DNA of 6,696 nucleotides from Promethearchaeota archaeon (lineage in GTDB: Archaea > Asgardarchaeota > Lokiarchaeia > Sigynarchaeales > SOKP01). Shown here in pieces: positions 1 through 5,403 of the stretch. Every line of letters starts with the position of its first letter. Within the stretch, counting starts at the first letter, position 1. The notes beneath the pieces were generated by a model. The model was given only the letters and a program-made list of their open reading frames with translations. It was not told the origin of the DNA and made no database searches. The position numbers and the translations under genes were made by a program. Location: assembly GCA_014729315.1 (NCBI GenBank), contig WJKD01000756.1, positions 1 to 6,696 of the forward strand, given 5' to 3'.

Positions 1-95
1 ATTAACCCCATCGCAATTTCGTTCAATAAGGTAGCTTTCGAGCGTGCTGGAATACTCTCGCCGAGATTTATGAGAAAAGGTATTATTTTATCCAT
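1..95 (-). CDS. Unrecognised protein, N-terminal 31 residues only (cut by window edge)
   Basis: An open frame on the minus strand begins with ATG at 95-93 and runs off the left end without a stop. The start is well supported: an AGAGGT ribosome binding site lies about 9 nt upstream, and an in-frame TAG just before it rules out a longer protein. The residues begin MDKIIPFLINLGESIPARSK and continue with an apparent helix (TLLNEIAMGL). They carry no signal peptide or membrane segment, so the protein is probably cytoplasmic. I do not recognise the family from so short a piece. The gene is divergent from the surface-protein gene at 278, and the two share a 182-bp AT-rich control region. Confidence 0.72.
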   Translation of the reverse strand, partial: MDKIIPFLINLGESIPARSKATLLNEIAMGL

Positions 96-143
96 TGTCT
101 TCGGACCTCTCTATTTAAGATTAAATTAATATTTGATTTTGCT

Positions 144-151
144 TATTTAAA
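144..151 (-). promoter_or_regulatory. Candidate TATA box for the left-edge minus-strand gene
   Basis: Read on the minus strand this is TTTAAATA. It would place transcription start near position 119, giving a leader of about 24 nt that includes the AGAGGT ribosome binding site. The spacing suits an archaeal promoter, but the whole region is AT-rich, so a chance match is possible. Confidence 0.3.
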
Positions 152-239
152 TTTTGTTTAATAATCAGATAAGAGTGTGCAAAAATTAAAGTTTTGGTTT
201 TAATTTTATTTAATACTAGTAAAATTGATAAAAAAAATC

Positions 240-248
240 ATATTAAAT
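240..248 (+). promoter_or_regulatory. Candidate TATA box for the acidic surface-protein gene
   Basis: The sequence ATATTAAAT lies about 34 bp before the ATG at 278 and follows an A-rich stretch that could act as a BRE. It would give a leader of only about 8 nt, which fits the absence of a ribosome binding site. An alternative AT-rich box lies near 205-212. This is weak evidence in such AT-rich DNA. Confidence 0.25.
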
Positions 249-277
249 TCAACAATTATAACTCGATCTAAACTCGT

Positions 278-1003
278 ATGAAAAAATCATATTTGGGATA
301 TTTTCTACTCATATTAATTCTTTTTAATATTTTTTTCTCCATAAATGCTGTTGGCGTTACATATCAAGTTGATGTGAACGACAACGACATATTTCTTTGG
401 GAAGTAGACGAATACGATGAGGACACGTACGAGAATATTGTTTCCTTCGACACTCCCGACTATGACGAAGACGAACAAATGAAAATCCAAATCACGAATA
501 TAGAGGATAAATCCAACAAATGGGTGATATCTTACGACGAGTGGCAGTATACGGATGATACTGAAGATTTTAACGAGGGACCGAATAAAGAAGATGAAAT
601 CAAGGTCTACAAGGATCCCGAAGATAAAGCAGAAAATATTATAGATATTGATGATATCGTAGAAATTCGAATTGTGGCAACACCCTTTACCAATTACATT
701 GAGGATTTTAGAGACAATTTTGATAATCCTGTGATCAATGTTTTTGTGGACGATGATGCTTTGGTTGCAAAATATGCAGGTGAAACAACTCAATTTCAAA
801 TTGAATTAACTTTTGGAACTAACGGAGTAGTAAAAAAAATAGAATACGTAGATTCTGAAGGAGAAACATTTGTGGAGATTAACCTATTGGAAGAGGAGAT
901 AATACCCGGATACACCCCTATTATTATCGTTCTAATTATTACTGGGTTTATATGTATAATTATTTGGAAGAGAAAAGATCAATTCTCAAAAGGAAAAATC
1001 TAA
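278..1003 (+). CDS. Acidic secreted protein with C-terminal membrane anchor
   Basis: This 241-aa protein has a signal peptide (residues 1 to about 24: two lysines, a hydrophobic core rich in Leu, Ile and Phe, then Ile-Asn-Ala as a plausible cleavage site). A soluble domain of about 185 residues follows, then a single membrane helix (about 214-230) opened by Pro-Gly-Tyr at 210-212 and closed by Lys-Arg-Lys at 231-233. The expected topology is a large domain outside the cell with a short basic tail inside. The domain is strikingly acidic: by hand count 53 Asp/Glu against 12 Lys/Arg in residues 25-214. This layout is common among Asgard surface proteins, including those named choice-of-anchor S, but I cannot confirm membership. 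An in-frame TAA at 269-271 fixes the start. No ribosome binding site is visible, so the mRNA may be nearly leaderless. Function is unknown; calcium binding or cell-surface contact is possible. Confidence 0.85.
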   Translation: MKKSYLGYFLLILILFNIFFSINAVGVTYQVDVNDNDIFLWEVDEYDEDTYENIVSFDTPDYDEDEQMKIQITNIEDKSNKWVISYDEWQYTDDTEDFNEGPNKEDEIKVYKDPEDKAENIIDIDDIVEIRIVATPFTNYIEDFRDNFDNPVINVFVDDDALVAKYAGETTQFQIELTFGTNGVVKKIEYVDSEGETFVEINLLEEEIIPGYTPIIIVLIITGFICIIIWKRKDQFSKGKI

Positions 1004-1042
1004 TTTAATTTGTACGATAATCAGCATCCTCTTACTCGAGAA

Positions 1043-1053
1043 TTTTTACTTTT
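1043..1053 (+). terminator. Possible oligo-T terminator after the surface-protein gene
   Basis: A run of five T residues followed by ACTTTT lies about 40 bp past the stop at 1003. Archaeal termination often relies on T-rich stretches without a hairpin. The region overlaps the expected promoter area of the next gene, so the call is weak. Confidence 0.22.
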
Positions 1054-1069
1054 ATTACTTAATTACTAA

Positions 1070-1080
1070 TTTTTATTAAT
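1070..1080 (+). promoter_or_regulatory. Candidate TATA region for the SDR/GH4 transcript
   Basis: TTTTTATTAAT ends 52 bp before the ATG at 1133. It would place the transcript start near 1105 and leave room for the GGTGA ribosome binding site. A second AT-rich box at 1091-1098 is too close to that site to be preferred. Confidence 0.25.
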
Positions 1081-1121
1081 CCAAACATCATATTTATTAT
1101 TACTAATAGTAACTCTATATG

Positions 1122-1126
1122 GGTGA
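1122..1126 (+). promoter_or_regulatory. Ribosome binding site (GGTGA) of the first SDR
   Basis: GGTGA lies 6 nt before the ATG at 1133, complementary to the 3' end of archaeal 16S rRNA. It supports this start, as does the paralogue at 3464, whose protein begins with the same MVEKFLE. Confidence 0.7.
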
Positions 1127-1132
1127 AAAATC

Positions 1133-1912
1133 ATGGTAGAAAAGTTTTTAGAAGATAAAGGAGCAGTTATCACAGGAGGAGCTTCGGGATTTGGGAGAGG
1201 AGCCGCTTACGCATTTGCCGAGCGAGGCGCTGATGTAGTATTGGTTGATGTGAACAAACAGTTACTTGAAGAAACAGCAAAAAAAGTTGCGAGTAAAACG
1301 GGAAGAAAAGTAGTCCCGATAGTGTGCGATGTCTCAAATTCTAATCAAGTGGACGCAATGGCAAAAAAAGCCGGAAGAGAATTAGATAATATTTACATTT
1401 TATTTAACAATGCGGGTATTGGCGTTGCTTTTGGTCGTAACATTTGTAGAGTAAAAGAGGAAGATTGGGATAAGATAATGTCGGTGAATCTCAAAGGTCA
1501 ATGGTTGGTTGCAAAAGCTTTTTGGAGGAAAATGAAATCAAATAAATTTGAACCTATTGCCGGAAAAATAATATGTAATGCCTCTGTTGCGGGCATAAAT
1601 TTATCAGTGAACATCCCATCCTATAGCATCACAAAAGCTGGAGTCATAGCTCTTTCAAAAATCCTCGCAAAAACCTTAGCACCAAAAATAACTTCAAACG
1701 CTATCGCTCCTGGATTTCACGTCACCGGAATTTATCTTAACGATGAAAATGTGGTTAATACTGTTATCACAGAAGAAAAAGCGGATATAAAGCTCGAACG
1801 GCTAGGTACTGTTGACGATGTCGTGAAACTCGTAGTTTTCTTAGCCTCTCCGGGTTCAGATTATATAACAGGCGAAGTAATCAAGTGTGATGGCGGTACG
1901 GCAATCTTCTAA
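1133..1912 (+). CDS. Classical short-chain dehydrogenase/reductase (SDR), copy 1
   Basis: This 259-aa Rossmann-fold oxidoreductase has all the marks of a classical SDR: the dinucleotide-binding TGGASGFG at 14-21, Asp39 at the end of the second strand (favours NAD(H) over NADP(H)), Asp66 contacting adenine, NNAG at 92-95, and the catalytic set Asn119, Ser151, Tyr164 and Lys168. Pro193-Gly194 begins the usual substrate loop. There is no signal peptide or membrane helix, so it acts in the cytoplasm. The fold oxidises or reduces an alcohol/carbonyl; the substrate is unknown. The gene starts a probable two-gene unit: a GH4-type glycosidase begins 36 bp after its stop, which points to a sugar or sugar-derived substrate. 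It is about 66% identical (133 of the first 200 residues by hand count) to the SDR at 3464. General FabG-like labels would fit equally well by sequence alone. Confidence 0.93.
   Translation: MVEKFLEDKGAVITGGASGFGRGAAYAFAERGADVVLVDVNKQLLEETAKKVASKTGRKVVPIVCDVSNSNQVDAMAKKAGRELDNIYILFNNAGIGVAFGRNICRVKEEDWDKIMSVNLKGQWLVAKAFWRKMKSNKFEPIAGKIICNASVAGINLSVNIPSYSITKAGVIALSKILAKTLAPKITSNAIAPGFHVTGIYLNDENVVNTVITEEKADIKLERLGTVDDVVKLVVFLASPGSDYITGEVIKCDGGTAIF
1306..1332 (+). repeat. 27-bp block identical to 3637-3663 in the second SDR
   Basis: This stretch encodes Lys-Val-Val-Pro-Ile-Val-Cys-Asp plus the first two bases of a Val codon. It matches the second SDR base for base, including third positions. 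Flanking codons of the paralogues differ at many synonymous sites, so the block stands out. It may reflect local gene conversion or chance retention. Confidence 0.85.
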
Positions 1913-1937
1913 TGAGATTCTTAGTTTTAATAATAAT

Positions 1938-1942
1938 AAGGA
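1938..1942 (+). promoter_or_regulatory. Ribosome binding site (AAGGA) of the GH4-type gene
   Basis: AAGGA ends 6 nt before the ATG at 1949. It lies inside the 36-bp gap after the SDR stop, supporting translation of a second gene on the same transcript. Confidence 0.65.
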
Positions 1943-1948
1943 AAGAAA

Positions 1949-3256
1949 ATGGTAGAAAATCAAAAAATTGTATTAGTTGGCGCTGGTTCGCTCCAGTTTG
2001 GATTAGGAACCGTAGGAAATATTTTTAAAAGTAAAATATTGGAAGGTTCGACAATATGTTTACACGATATAAACGCCGAATCCTTAGAATTAACTTTTAA
2101 AGCTTGTGATGCTGCGATCGAAAAAAGAAAACTAGATTTTCATCTTGAGTCAACAATTAATAGGGTTGAAGCGCTAAAAGACGCATCATTCATTATCAAC
2201 GCTATAGAAGTCCCTCCGAGATTCGAATTATTAAAATTAGATTATCGAGTACCTCAACAATACGGCAATAAGCAAGTTTCGGGCGAGAATGGGGGCCCAG
2301 GGGGGCTATTTCATTCTTTGCGCGTTATTCCTCCAATATTGGATATATGTGAGGATATAATGAAAATCTGCCCTCACGCTCTTTTCATTAATTTTTCAAA
2401 TCCCATGAGCAGAATTTGCCTTGCGATCAAAAGAAAGTTTTCCGATCTTAAATTTGTAGGTCTCTGCCATGAATATCAACATTTTGAGCCTTATATCATG
2501 CGCATACTGGAAACTCCAGCATCAAATCTAGATATAAAATCTGGAGGATTAAATCATTTCGGTGTAATATTAGACATCAAATACAAGGACACAGGACAAG
2601 ATGCTTATCCCGAGTTAAGAGTAAAAGCACCAGATTACTTTTATACGGTAAATAGCTACGACGGATTTAAATTAATCGCTTTCATTCTTGAGACTTACGG
2701 GTATTTACCTTATACAACTGACAGTCATTACGGAGAATATATTCACTGGGCATGGAGAAAATCTGACATTCCAGCTATTCGTAAATTCTGGAGTTCCTAC
2801 GAAAATATGCTTAACAGTGACTTAAATAAGCTTAAAAAGTTAATTGAAAAGGGTAAAGGTGCAAGAGTGGTCAAGCCAGATGAGGAAAGAGCAATTCCTA
2901 TTATCGAGGGTGTCATAACCGATGCGAACTACGTAGAACCTTCGGTAAACATTCCTAATAAAAATGTATTTAGCAATCTACCAGCAGATTTAGTGGTTGA
3001 ATGTCCGGCAATTGTGAATAAAGAAGGCCTCCAAGGTCTTGAACTTGGGGAATATCCAAAAGGAATTGCAGCTTTAATTCGCATACAAGCTGCCGTCCAA
3101 GACTTAACTGTAGATGCTATCTTGCAAAAATCTAAAGAATTAGTTCTTCAAGCGCTCCTCGCAGACCCTGTAATCGAAACATACTGGGAAGCGAAAAATA
3201 TCTTAGAAGAAGTATTACGATTAGAAGCTGATTACATACAAATAGACTTAGAATAA
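1949..3256 (+). CDS. NAD- and metal-dependent glycosidase, GH4 type
   Basis: At 435 aa this matches the glycoside hydrolase family 4 plan. The N-terminal Rossmann motif VGAGSLQFG (10-18) binds NAD, and Asp40 ends strand two. GGPGGLFHSLR (115-125) and NFSNPM (148-153) are family blocks. Cys173 in GLCH and His203 in GLNH sit almost exactly where the metal ligands Cys174 and His203 lie in Thermotoga AglA. Known GH4 enzymes oxidise C3 of the sugar with bound NAD, eliminate the aglycone, then re-reduce the intermediate. The Asn-Pro-Met block resembles the branch acting on unphosphorylated sugars (AglA, MelA and LplD types) rather than on sugar phosphates. With no signal peptide, it should work inside the cell on imported glycosides. 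Oddity: Glu-Tyr-Gln-His follows the metal-binding Cys-His, unlike the family members I recall. A sister family of NAD-dependent glycosidases is possible. The gene is probably co-transcribed with the SDR before it. Confidence 0.88.
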   Translation: MVENQKIVLVGAGSLQFGLGTVGNIFKSKILEGSTICLHDINAESLELTFKACDAAIEKRKLDFHLESTINRVEALKDASFIINAIEVPPRFELLKLDYRVPQQYGNKQVSGENGGPGGLFHSLRVIPPILDICEDIMKICPHALFINFSNPMSRICLAIKRKFSDLKFVGLCHEYQHFEPYIMRILETPASNLDIKSGGLNHFGVILDIKYKDTGQDAYPELRVKAPDYFYTVNSYDGFKLIAFILETYGYLPYTTDSHYGEYIHWAWRKSDIPAIRKFWSSYENMLNSDLNKLKKLIEKGKGARVVKPDEERAIPIIEGVITDANYVEPSVNIPNKNVFSNLPADLVVECPAIVNKEGLQGLELGEYPKGIAALIRIQAAVQDLTVDAILQKSKELVLQALLADPVIETYWEAKNILEEVLRLEADYIQIDLE

Positions 3257-3273
3257 TTGAATCCGAATTAAAT

Positions 3274-3325
3274 GTATCTTTTATTTTCTAAATTTTGTTT
3301 TTAAACCTTCAGAGTATCTTTTATT
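3274..3325 (+). repeat. Pair of 12-bp direct repeats, 40 bp apart
   Basis: GTATCTTTTATT occurs at 3274-3285 and again at 3314-3325, both in the gap between the GH4-type gene and the second SDR. Exact 40-bp spacing is close to four helical turns, which could suit a regulator binding twice. T-rich termination tracts or chance are also reasonable explanations. Confidence 0.4.
3279..3302 (+). terminator. Possible oligo-T terminator after the GH4-type gene
   Basis: T-rich DNA with runs of four to five T residues starts about 22 bp past the stop at 3256. No hairpin precedes it, as is usual in archaea. It would separate the first SDR/GH4 unit from the second SDR. Confidence 0.33.
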
Positions 3326-3402
3326 ATAAAACTAAATAAGAACATACTCAATTCTTCTTCAAGTTTTTTGCATCCTCTTCTCATACTCCATGTTTTAAAA
3401 GC

Positions 3403-3410
3403 TTTAAATT
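3403..3410 (+). promoter_or_regulatory. Candidate TATA box for the second SDR
   Basis: TTTAAATT follows AAAAGC, which could serve as a BRE. It would start transcription near 3432, leaving a leader of about 32 nt with the AAGGTG ribosome binding site. Together with the 207-bp gap this suggests the second SDR has its own promoter. Confidence 0.3.
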
Positions 3411-3450
3411 CTTAAAAACAAATATTATTTAATAAATTCAAAAATAGTTA

Positions 3451-3456
3451 AAGGTG
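3451..3456 (+). promoter_or_regulatory. Ribosome binding site (AAGGTG) of the second SDR
   Basis: AAGGTG ends 7 nt before the ATG at 3464 and fixes that start. Confidence 0.68.
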
Positions 3457-3463
3457 CAATTTA

Positions 3464-4276
3464 ATGGTCGAAAAATTTCTTGAAGGAAAAGGTGCACTAA
3501 TTACTGGAGGGGCTAGTGGTTTTGGTCGTGGATTTGCATATGCGTATGCAGAAAGAGGCGCTGATTTAGTGTTGGTTGACATTAACGAAGAATTACTCGA
3601 AGAAACATCAAGCAAAATCGCAAGTAAAACCGGAAAAAAAGTAGTCCCGATAGTGTGCGATGTTTCGGATTCAAAACAAGTAAAAGATATGGCTAAGCAA
3701 GCGTTTGAGGAGTTAGATAATATATTTGTCCTCAACAACAATGCTGGTATAGGAGATCCTTACGGACCTAACCTTCTTAGACTTAAAGAAAAATATTGGG
3801 ACAGATTGATAGACATTAATTTAAAAGGACAATGGCTCGTATCAAAATTTATAAGTAAAAAAATGAAGAGACAAAAGTTCGAACCACTTGCGGGTAAAGT
3901 GATTCACACCGCATCAATCGCGGGTATGGTTCCGGATGAAAAAATCCCAGCATATTCAATTGCTAAAGCAGGGATTATAGTAATGATAAAGATGCTAGCT
4001 CAAACCTTAGCTCCTAAAGTAACTGTTAATGCATTATCTCCGGGATATCATGTTACGGGAATTTATAATGATTCAGAAGATGCTATGATTATGACGATGG
4101 AAGATGGACACGTGAAAACTCCACTAAATAGGTTAGGAACTGTTGATGATATCGTTAATGTTTCGGTATTCTTAGCTTCTCCAGCATCAAATTTCATCAC
4201 CGGACATAATTTTCCCGTTGACGGAGGAATTGCAGAAACTGGGGTTCCTGCTTATTATTTTGATTCGGATATCTGA
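3464..4276 (+). CDS. Classical short-chain dehydrogenase/reductase (SDR), copy 2
   Basis: This 270-aa paralogue of the SDR at 1133 aligns with it without gaps through residue 259. It has the same functional residues: TGGASGFG at 14-21, Asp39 (NAD preference), Asp66, NNAG at 92-95, Asn119, Ser151, Tyr164 and Lys168. It should be a cytoplasmic NAD-dependent alcohol/carbonyl oxidoreductase. It differs where substrates are usually chosen: residues 96-118, 155-160, the 202-222 loop, and an 11-residue C-terminal extension rich in Tyr, Phe and Asp. These differences suggest the copies have split their substrates or reaction steps. A 207-bp gap with a possible promoter separates it from the GH4-type gene, so it may be controlled separately while serving the same pathway. 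A strong T-rich tract follows the gene. The real substrate is unknown. Confidence 0.93.
   Translation: MVEKFLEGKGALITGGASGFGRGFAYAYAERGADLVLVDINEELLEETSSKIASKTGKKVVPIVCDVSDSKQVKDMAKQAFEELDNIFVLNNNAGIGDPYGPNLLRLKEKYWDRLIDINLKGQWLVSKFISKKMKRQKFEPLAGKVIHTASIAGMVPDEKIPAYSIAKAGIIVMIKMLAQTLAPKVTVNALSPGYHVTGIYNDSEDAMIMTMEDGHVKTPLNRLGTVDDIVNVSVFLASPASNFITGHNFPVDGGIAETGVPAYYFDSDI
3637..3663 (+). repeat. 27-bp block identical to 1306-1332 in the first SDR
   Basis: Second member of the identical pair inside the two SDR genes, in the same reading frame and at the same codon positions (residues 59-67). Confidence 0.85.
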
Positions 4277-4287
4277 AAATCTTGATC

Positions 4288-4320
4288 TTTTTTTTTATCT
4301 TTTGTTTATTTTTTTCTTAT
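4288..4320 (+). terminator. Oligo-T terminator after the second SDR
   Basis: A run of nine T residues at 4288-4296 and another of seven at 4309-4315 start 12 bp past the stop codon. No hairpin precedes them. This is the clearest archaeal-style terminator in the window and marks the end of the SDR/GH4 block. Confidence 0.6.
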
Positions 4321-4390
4321 TTCAAGTTATCTATTCAATAATTTTCATGCAATTTTATAATTAAAGCGTTTACTAGCTTAATTTCTATAG

Positions 4391-4413
4391 CTCTCTCGTT
4401 TCAATTTAGAGAG
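4391..4413. other. Short inverted repeat (CTCTCT / AGAGAG, 11-nt loop)
   Basis: Six-base arms at 4391-4396 and 4408-4413 flank an 11-nt AT-rich loop. It lies mid-way in the 247-bp gap between the terminator region of the second SDR and the first small membrane-protein gene. It is too short to call a terminator, and no T-run follows. It could be a protein-binding site or chance. I see no gene in the rest of this gap. Confidence 0.25.
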
Positions 4414-4494
4414 ACTTCTGTAAACATTATTTCTAAAAAAATTTAAATATTGATTGAGATCCATTAAAAAATAGTAAGCATTGGATTCAATGTC

Positions 4495-4503
4495 TTTATT
4501 TTA
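4495..4503 (+). promoter_or_regulatory. Candidate TATA box for the first small membrane protein
   Basis: TTTATTTTA is centred about 25 bp before the ATG at 4524, where transcription would start at or beside the start codon. The gene lacks a ribosome binding site and has a TAA immediately upstream in frame, so a leaderless mRNA fits. An alternative box, TTTAAATA at 4442-4449, would give a leader of about 50 nt. Confidence 0.35.
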
Positions 4504-4523
4504 AAAACCAAAAAAATTAAGAT

Positions 4524-4931
4524 ATGCTTGATTTAATCGTTGCTGGACTTGAGATCTTTATTGGATGTGGAATTATTGGATTTTGGATCTACTTTTTTAC
4601 CGTAGAAAATAACGATCCCAATCAAAAAGATTGGTATTTGAAACACGAGCGCTCTTTTCCCCTTCCTGACTTAGGATGGATTACGCCGTGCTTATTCGTT
4701 GCTGCGTATGGATTGATTACGGGAGATCAAAAGCTGGGTATCTTTTTTACGATATTATCAGGAAGTGCGATGATATTTTTGGGTTTAATAGATTTACTTT
4801 TTTCTTTACAGCAAGGAATATTCAAAACAAAAGACTTTCAAGCATACATCAATATCGTAGTAGTGTTAATTACCTTAATTTTTGCAGTTGTTTTTTCATT
4901 ATATGGCTGGTTCAATTTTAGTTCGATATGA
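4524..4931 (+). CDS. Small four-helix membrane protein, family copy A
   Basis: This 135-aa protein has four predicted membrane helices, at about 4-26, 53-67, 71-93 and 108-130. I do not recognise a named family, but it is clearly paralogous to the next gene. Shared features are an intramembrane Glu10 in the first helix, Gly-Cys-Gly at 14-16, IGFW at 18-21, the loop motif HERSFPLPDLGWITPCLF at 41-58, Gly80-Ser81 in helix three, and GLIDL at 87-91 with a buried Asp90. I recall similar short proteins from Asgard genomes without a known role. The charged residues inside helices and the rigid Pro-rich loop suggest ion handling, a subunit of a complex, or self-assembly, but none is shown. Its TGA lies 35 bp before copy B, so the two are probably co-transcribed. 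Not a signal-peptide protein: helix one is retained and strongly conserved. Confidence 0.85.
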   Translation: MLDLIVAGLEIFIGCGIIGFWIYFFTVENNDPNQKDWYLKHERSFPLPDLGWITPCLFVAAYGLITGDQKLGIFFTILSGSAMIFLGLIDLLFSLQQGIFKTKDFQAYINIVVVLITLIFAVVFSLYGWFNFSSI

Positions 4932-4952
4932 TTTTATGAGAAGAAAAGCATC

Positions 4953-4957
4953 CAGGA
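4953..4957 (+). promoter_or_regulatory. Ribosome binding site (CAGGA) of copy B
   Basis: CAGGA ends 9 nt before the ATG at 4967. It lies in the short gap after copy A and supports translation of copy B from a shared transcript. Confidence 0.5.
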
Positions 4958-4966
4958 AAAGTAAAA

Positions 4967-5356
4967 ATGATAAGTATATTTAATTTGGTTATTGCGATTC
5001 TAGAAATCGTTTTGGGGTGTGGATTCATAGGATTTTGGATAATCTTTTATTTTACTGAATATAAAAACCCAACGATTGACGAAGTTTTTTTTACGCACGA
5101 GAAGACTTTTCCACTCCCCGATTTGGGATGGGTCACACCCTGCTTATTTATTAGTGGAATATCTATATTATTAAATCAAGATTTTGGTTTTTTTTTCGCC
5201 GCTCTTGCTGGAAGCGGTATGATGTTCTTAGGATTAATAGATCTTGCCTACGACATCCAGAATAGATTTTATACCCCTTTAGGAGTATTAATAATTCTTA
5301 TAATGTTAATTGGCGGTCCAATCTTGATTATTTTAGCGTGGATTAATTTATTATAG
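4967..5356 (+). CDS. Small four-helix membrane protein, family copy B
   Basis: This 129-aa paralogue of the preceding gene has helices at about 5-29, 56-69, 73-95 and 104-128. It keeps the buried Glu13, Gly-Cys-Gly at 17-19, IGFW at 21-24, the motif HEKTFPLPDLGWVTPCLF at 44-61, Gly82-Ser83 and GLIDL at 89-93 with Asp92. It differs from copy A mainly in the hydrophilic stretch after helix one and in the last helix, which is shortened and carries Gly-Gly-Pro at 116-118. Such divergence outside a fixed core suggests two subunits of one hetero-oligomer or two specialised versions. Function unknown. It is the last plus-strand gene before the convergent propeller gene, whose stop is only 47 bp away. 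Confidence 0.85.
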   Translation: MISIFNLVIAILEIVLGCGFIGFWIIFYFTEYKNPTIDEVFFTHEKTFPLPDLGWVTPCLFISGISILLNQDFGFFFAALAGSGMMFLGLIDLAYDIQNRFYTPLGVLIILIMLIGGPILIILAWINLL

Positions 5357-5379
5357 ATTTTGTATTTGTTAAAATATTC

Positions 5380-5392
5380 TTTTTCAATTTTT
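5380..5392 (+). terminator. Possible oligo-T terminator after copy B
   Basis: Two runs of five T residues lie about 24-36 bp past the stop of copy B, inside the 47-bp gap to the convergent gene. On the minus strand the same gap is A-rich, so it would serve only the plus-strand transcript. Confidence 0.4.
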
Positions 5393-5403
5393 CAACTTAG
5401 ATC

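Noticed and set aside
314..799. 161-aa open frame on the minus strand inside the surface-protein gene
   Set aside because: It lies antisense to a gene with a clear signal peptide and anchor. Its composition (Ile, Val, Phe, Asn) is what the complement of Asp/Glu-rich codons gives, and it has no supporting start site.
2290..2306. G-rich patch (two runs of five to six G) inside the GH4-type gene, possibly a G-quadruplex
   Set aside because: Only two G-runs, and they encode the conserved Gly-Gly-Pro-Gly-Gly motif, which explains them.
3448..3741. 97-aa open frame on the minus strand over the start of the second SDR
   Set aside because: Antisense to strongly conserved SDR motifs; low-complexity Ser/Pro-rich translation typical of a shadow frame.
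4277..4523. Possible small RNA or short gene in the 247-bp gap
   Set aside because: No open frame with a ribosome binding site and no stable long stem; only T-rich termination DNA, a 6-bp inverted repeat and promoter-like boxes are visible.
4676..4921. 81-aa open frame inside copy A in another frame
   Set aside because: Entirely contained in the four-helix protein whose frame is conserved in copy B; no homology between the shifted frames of A and B.
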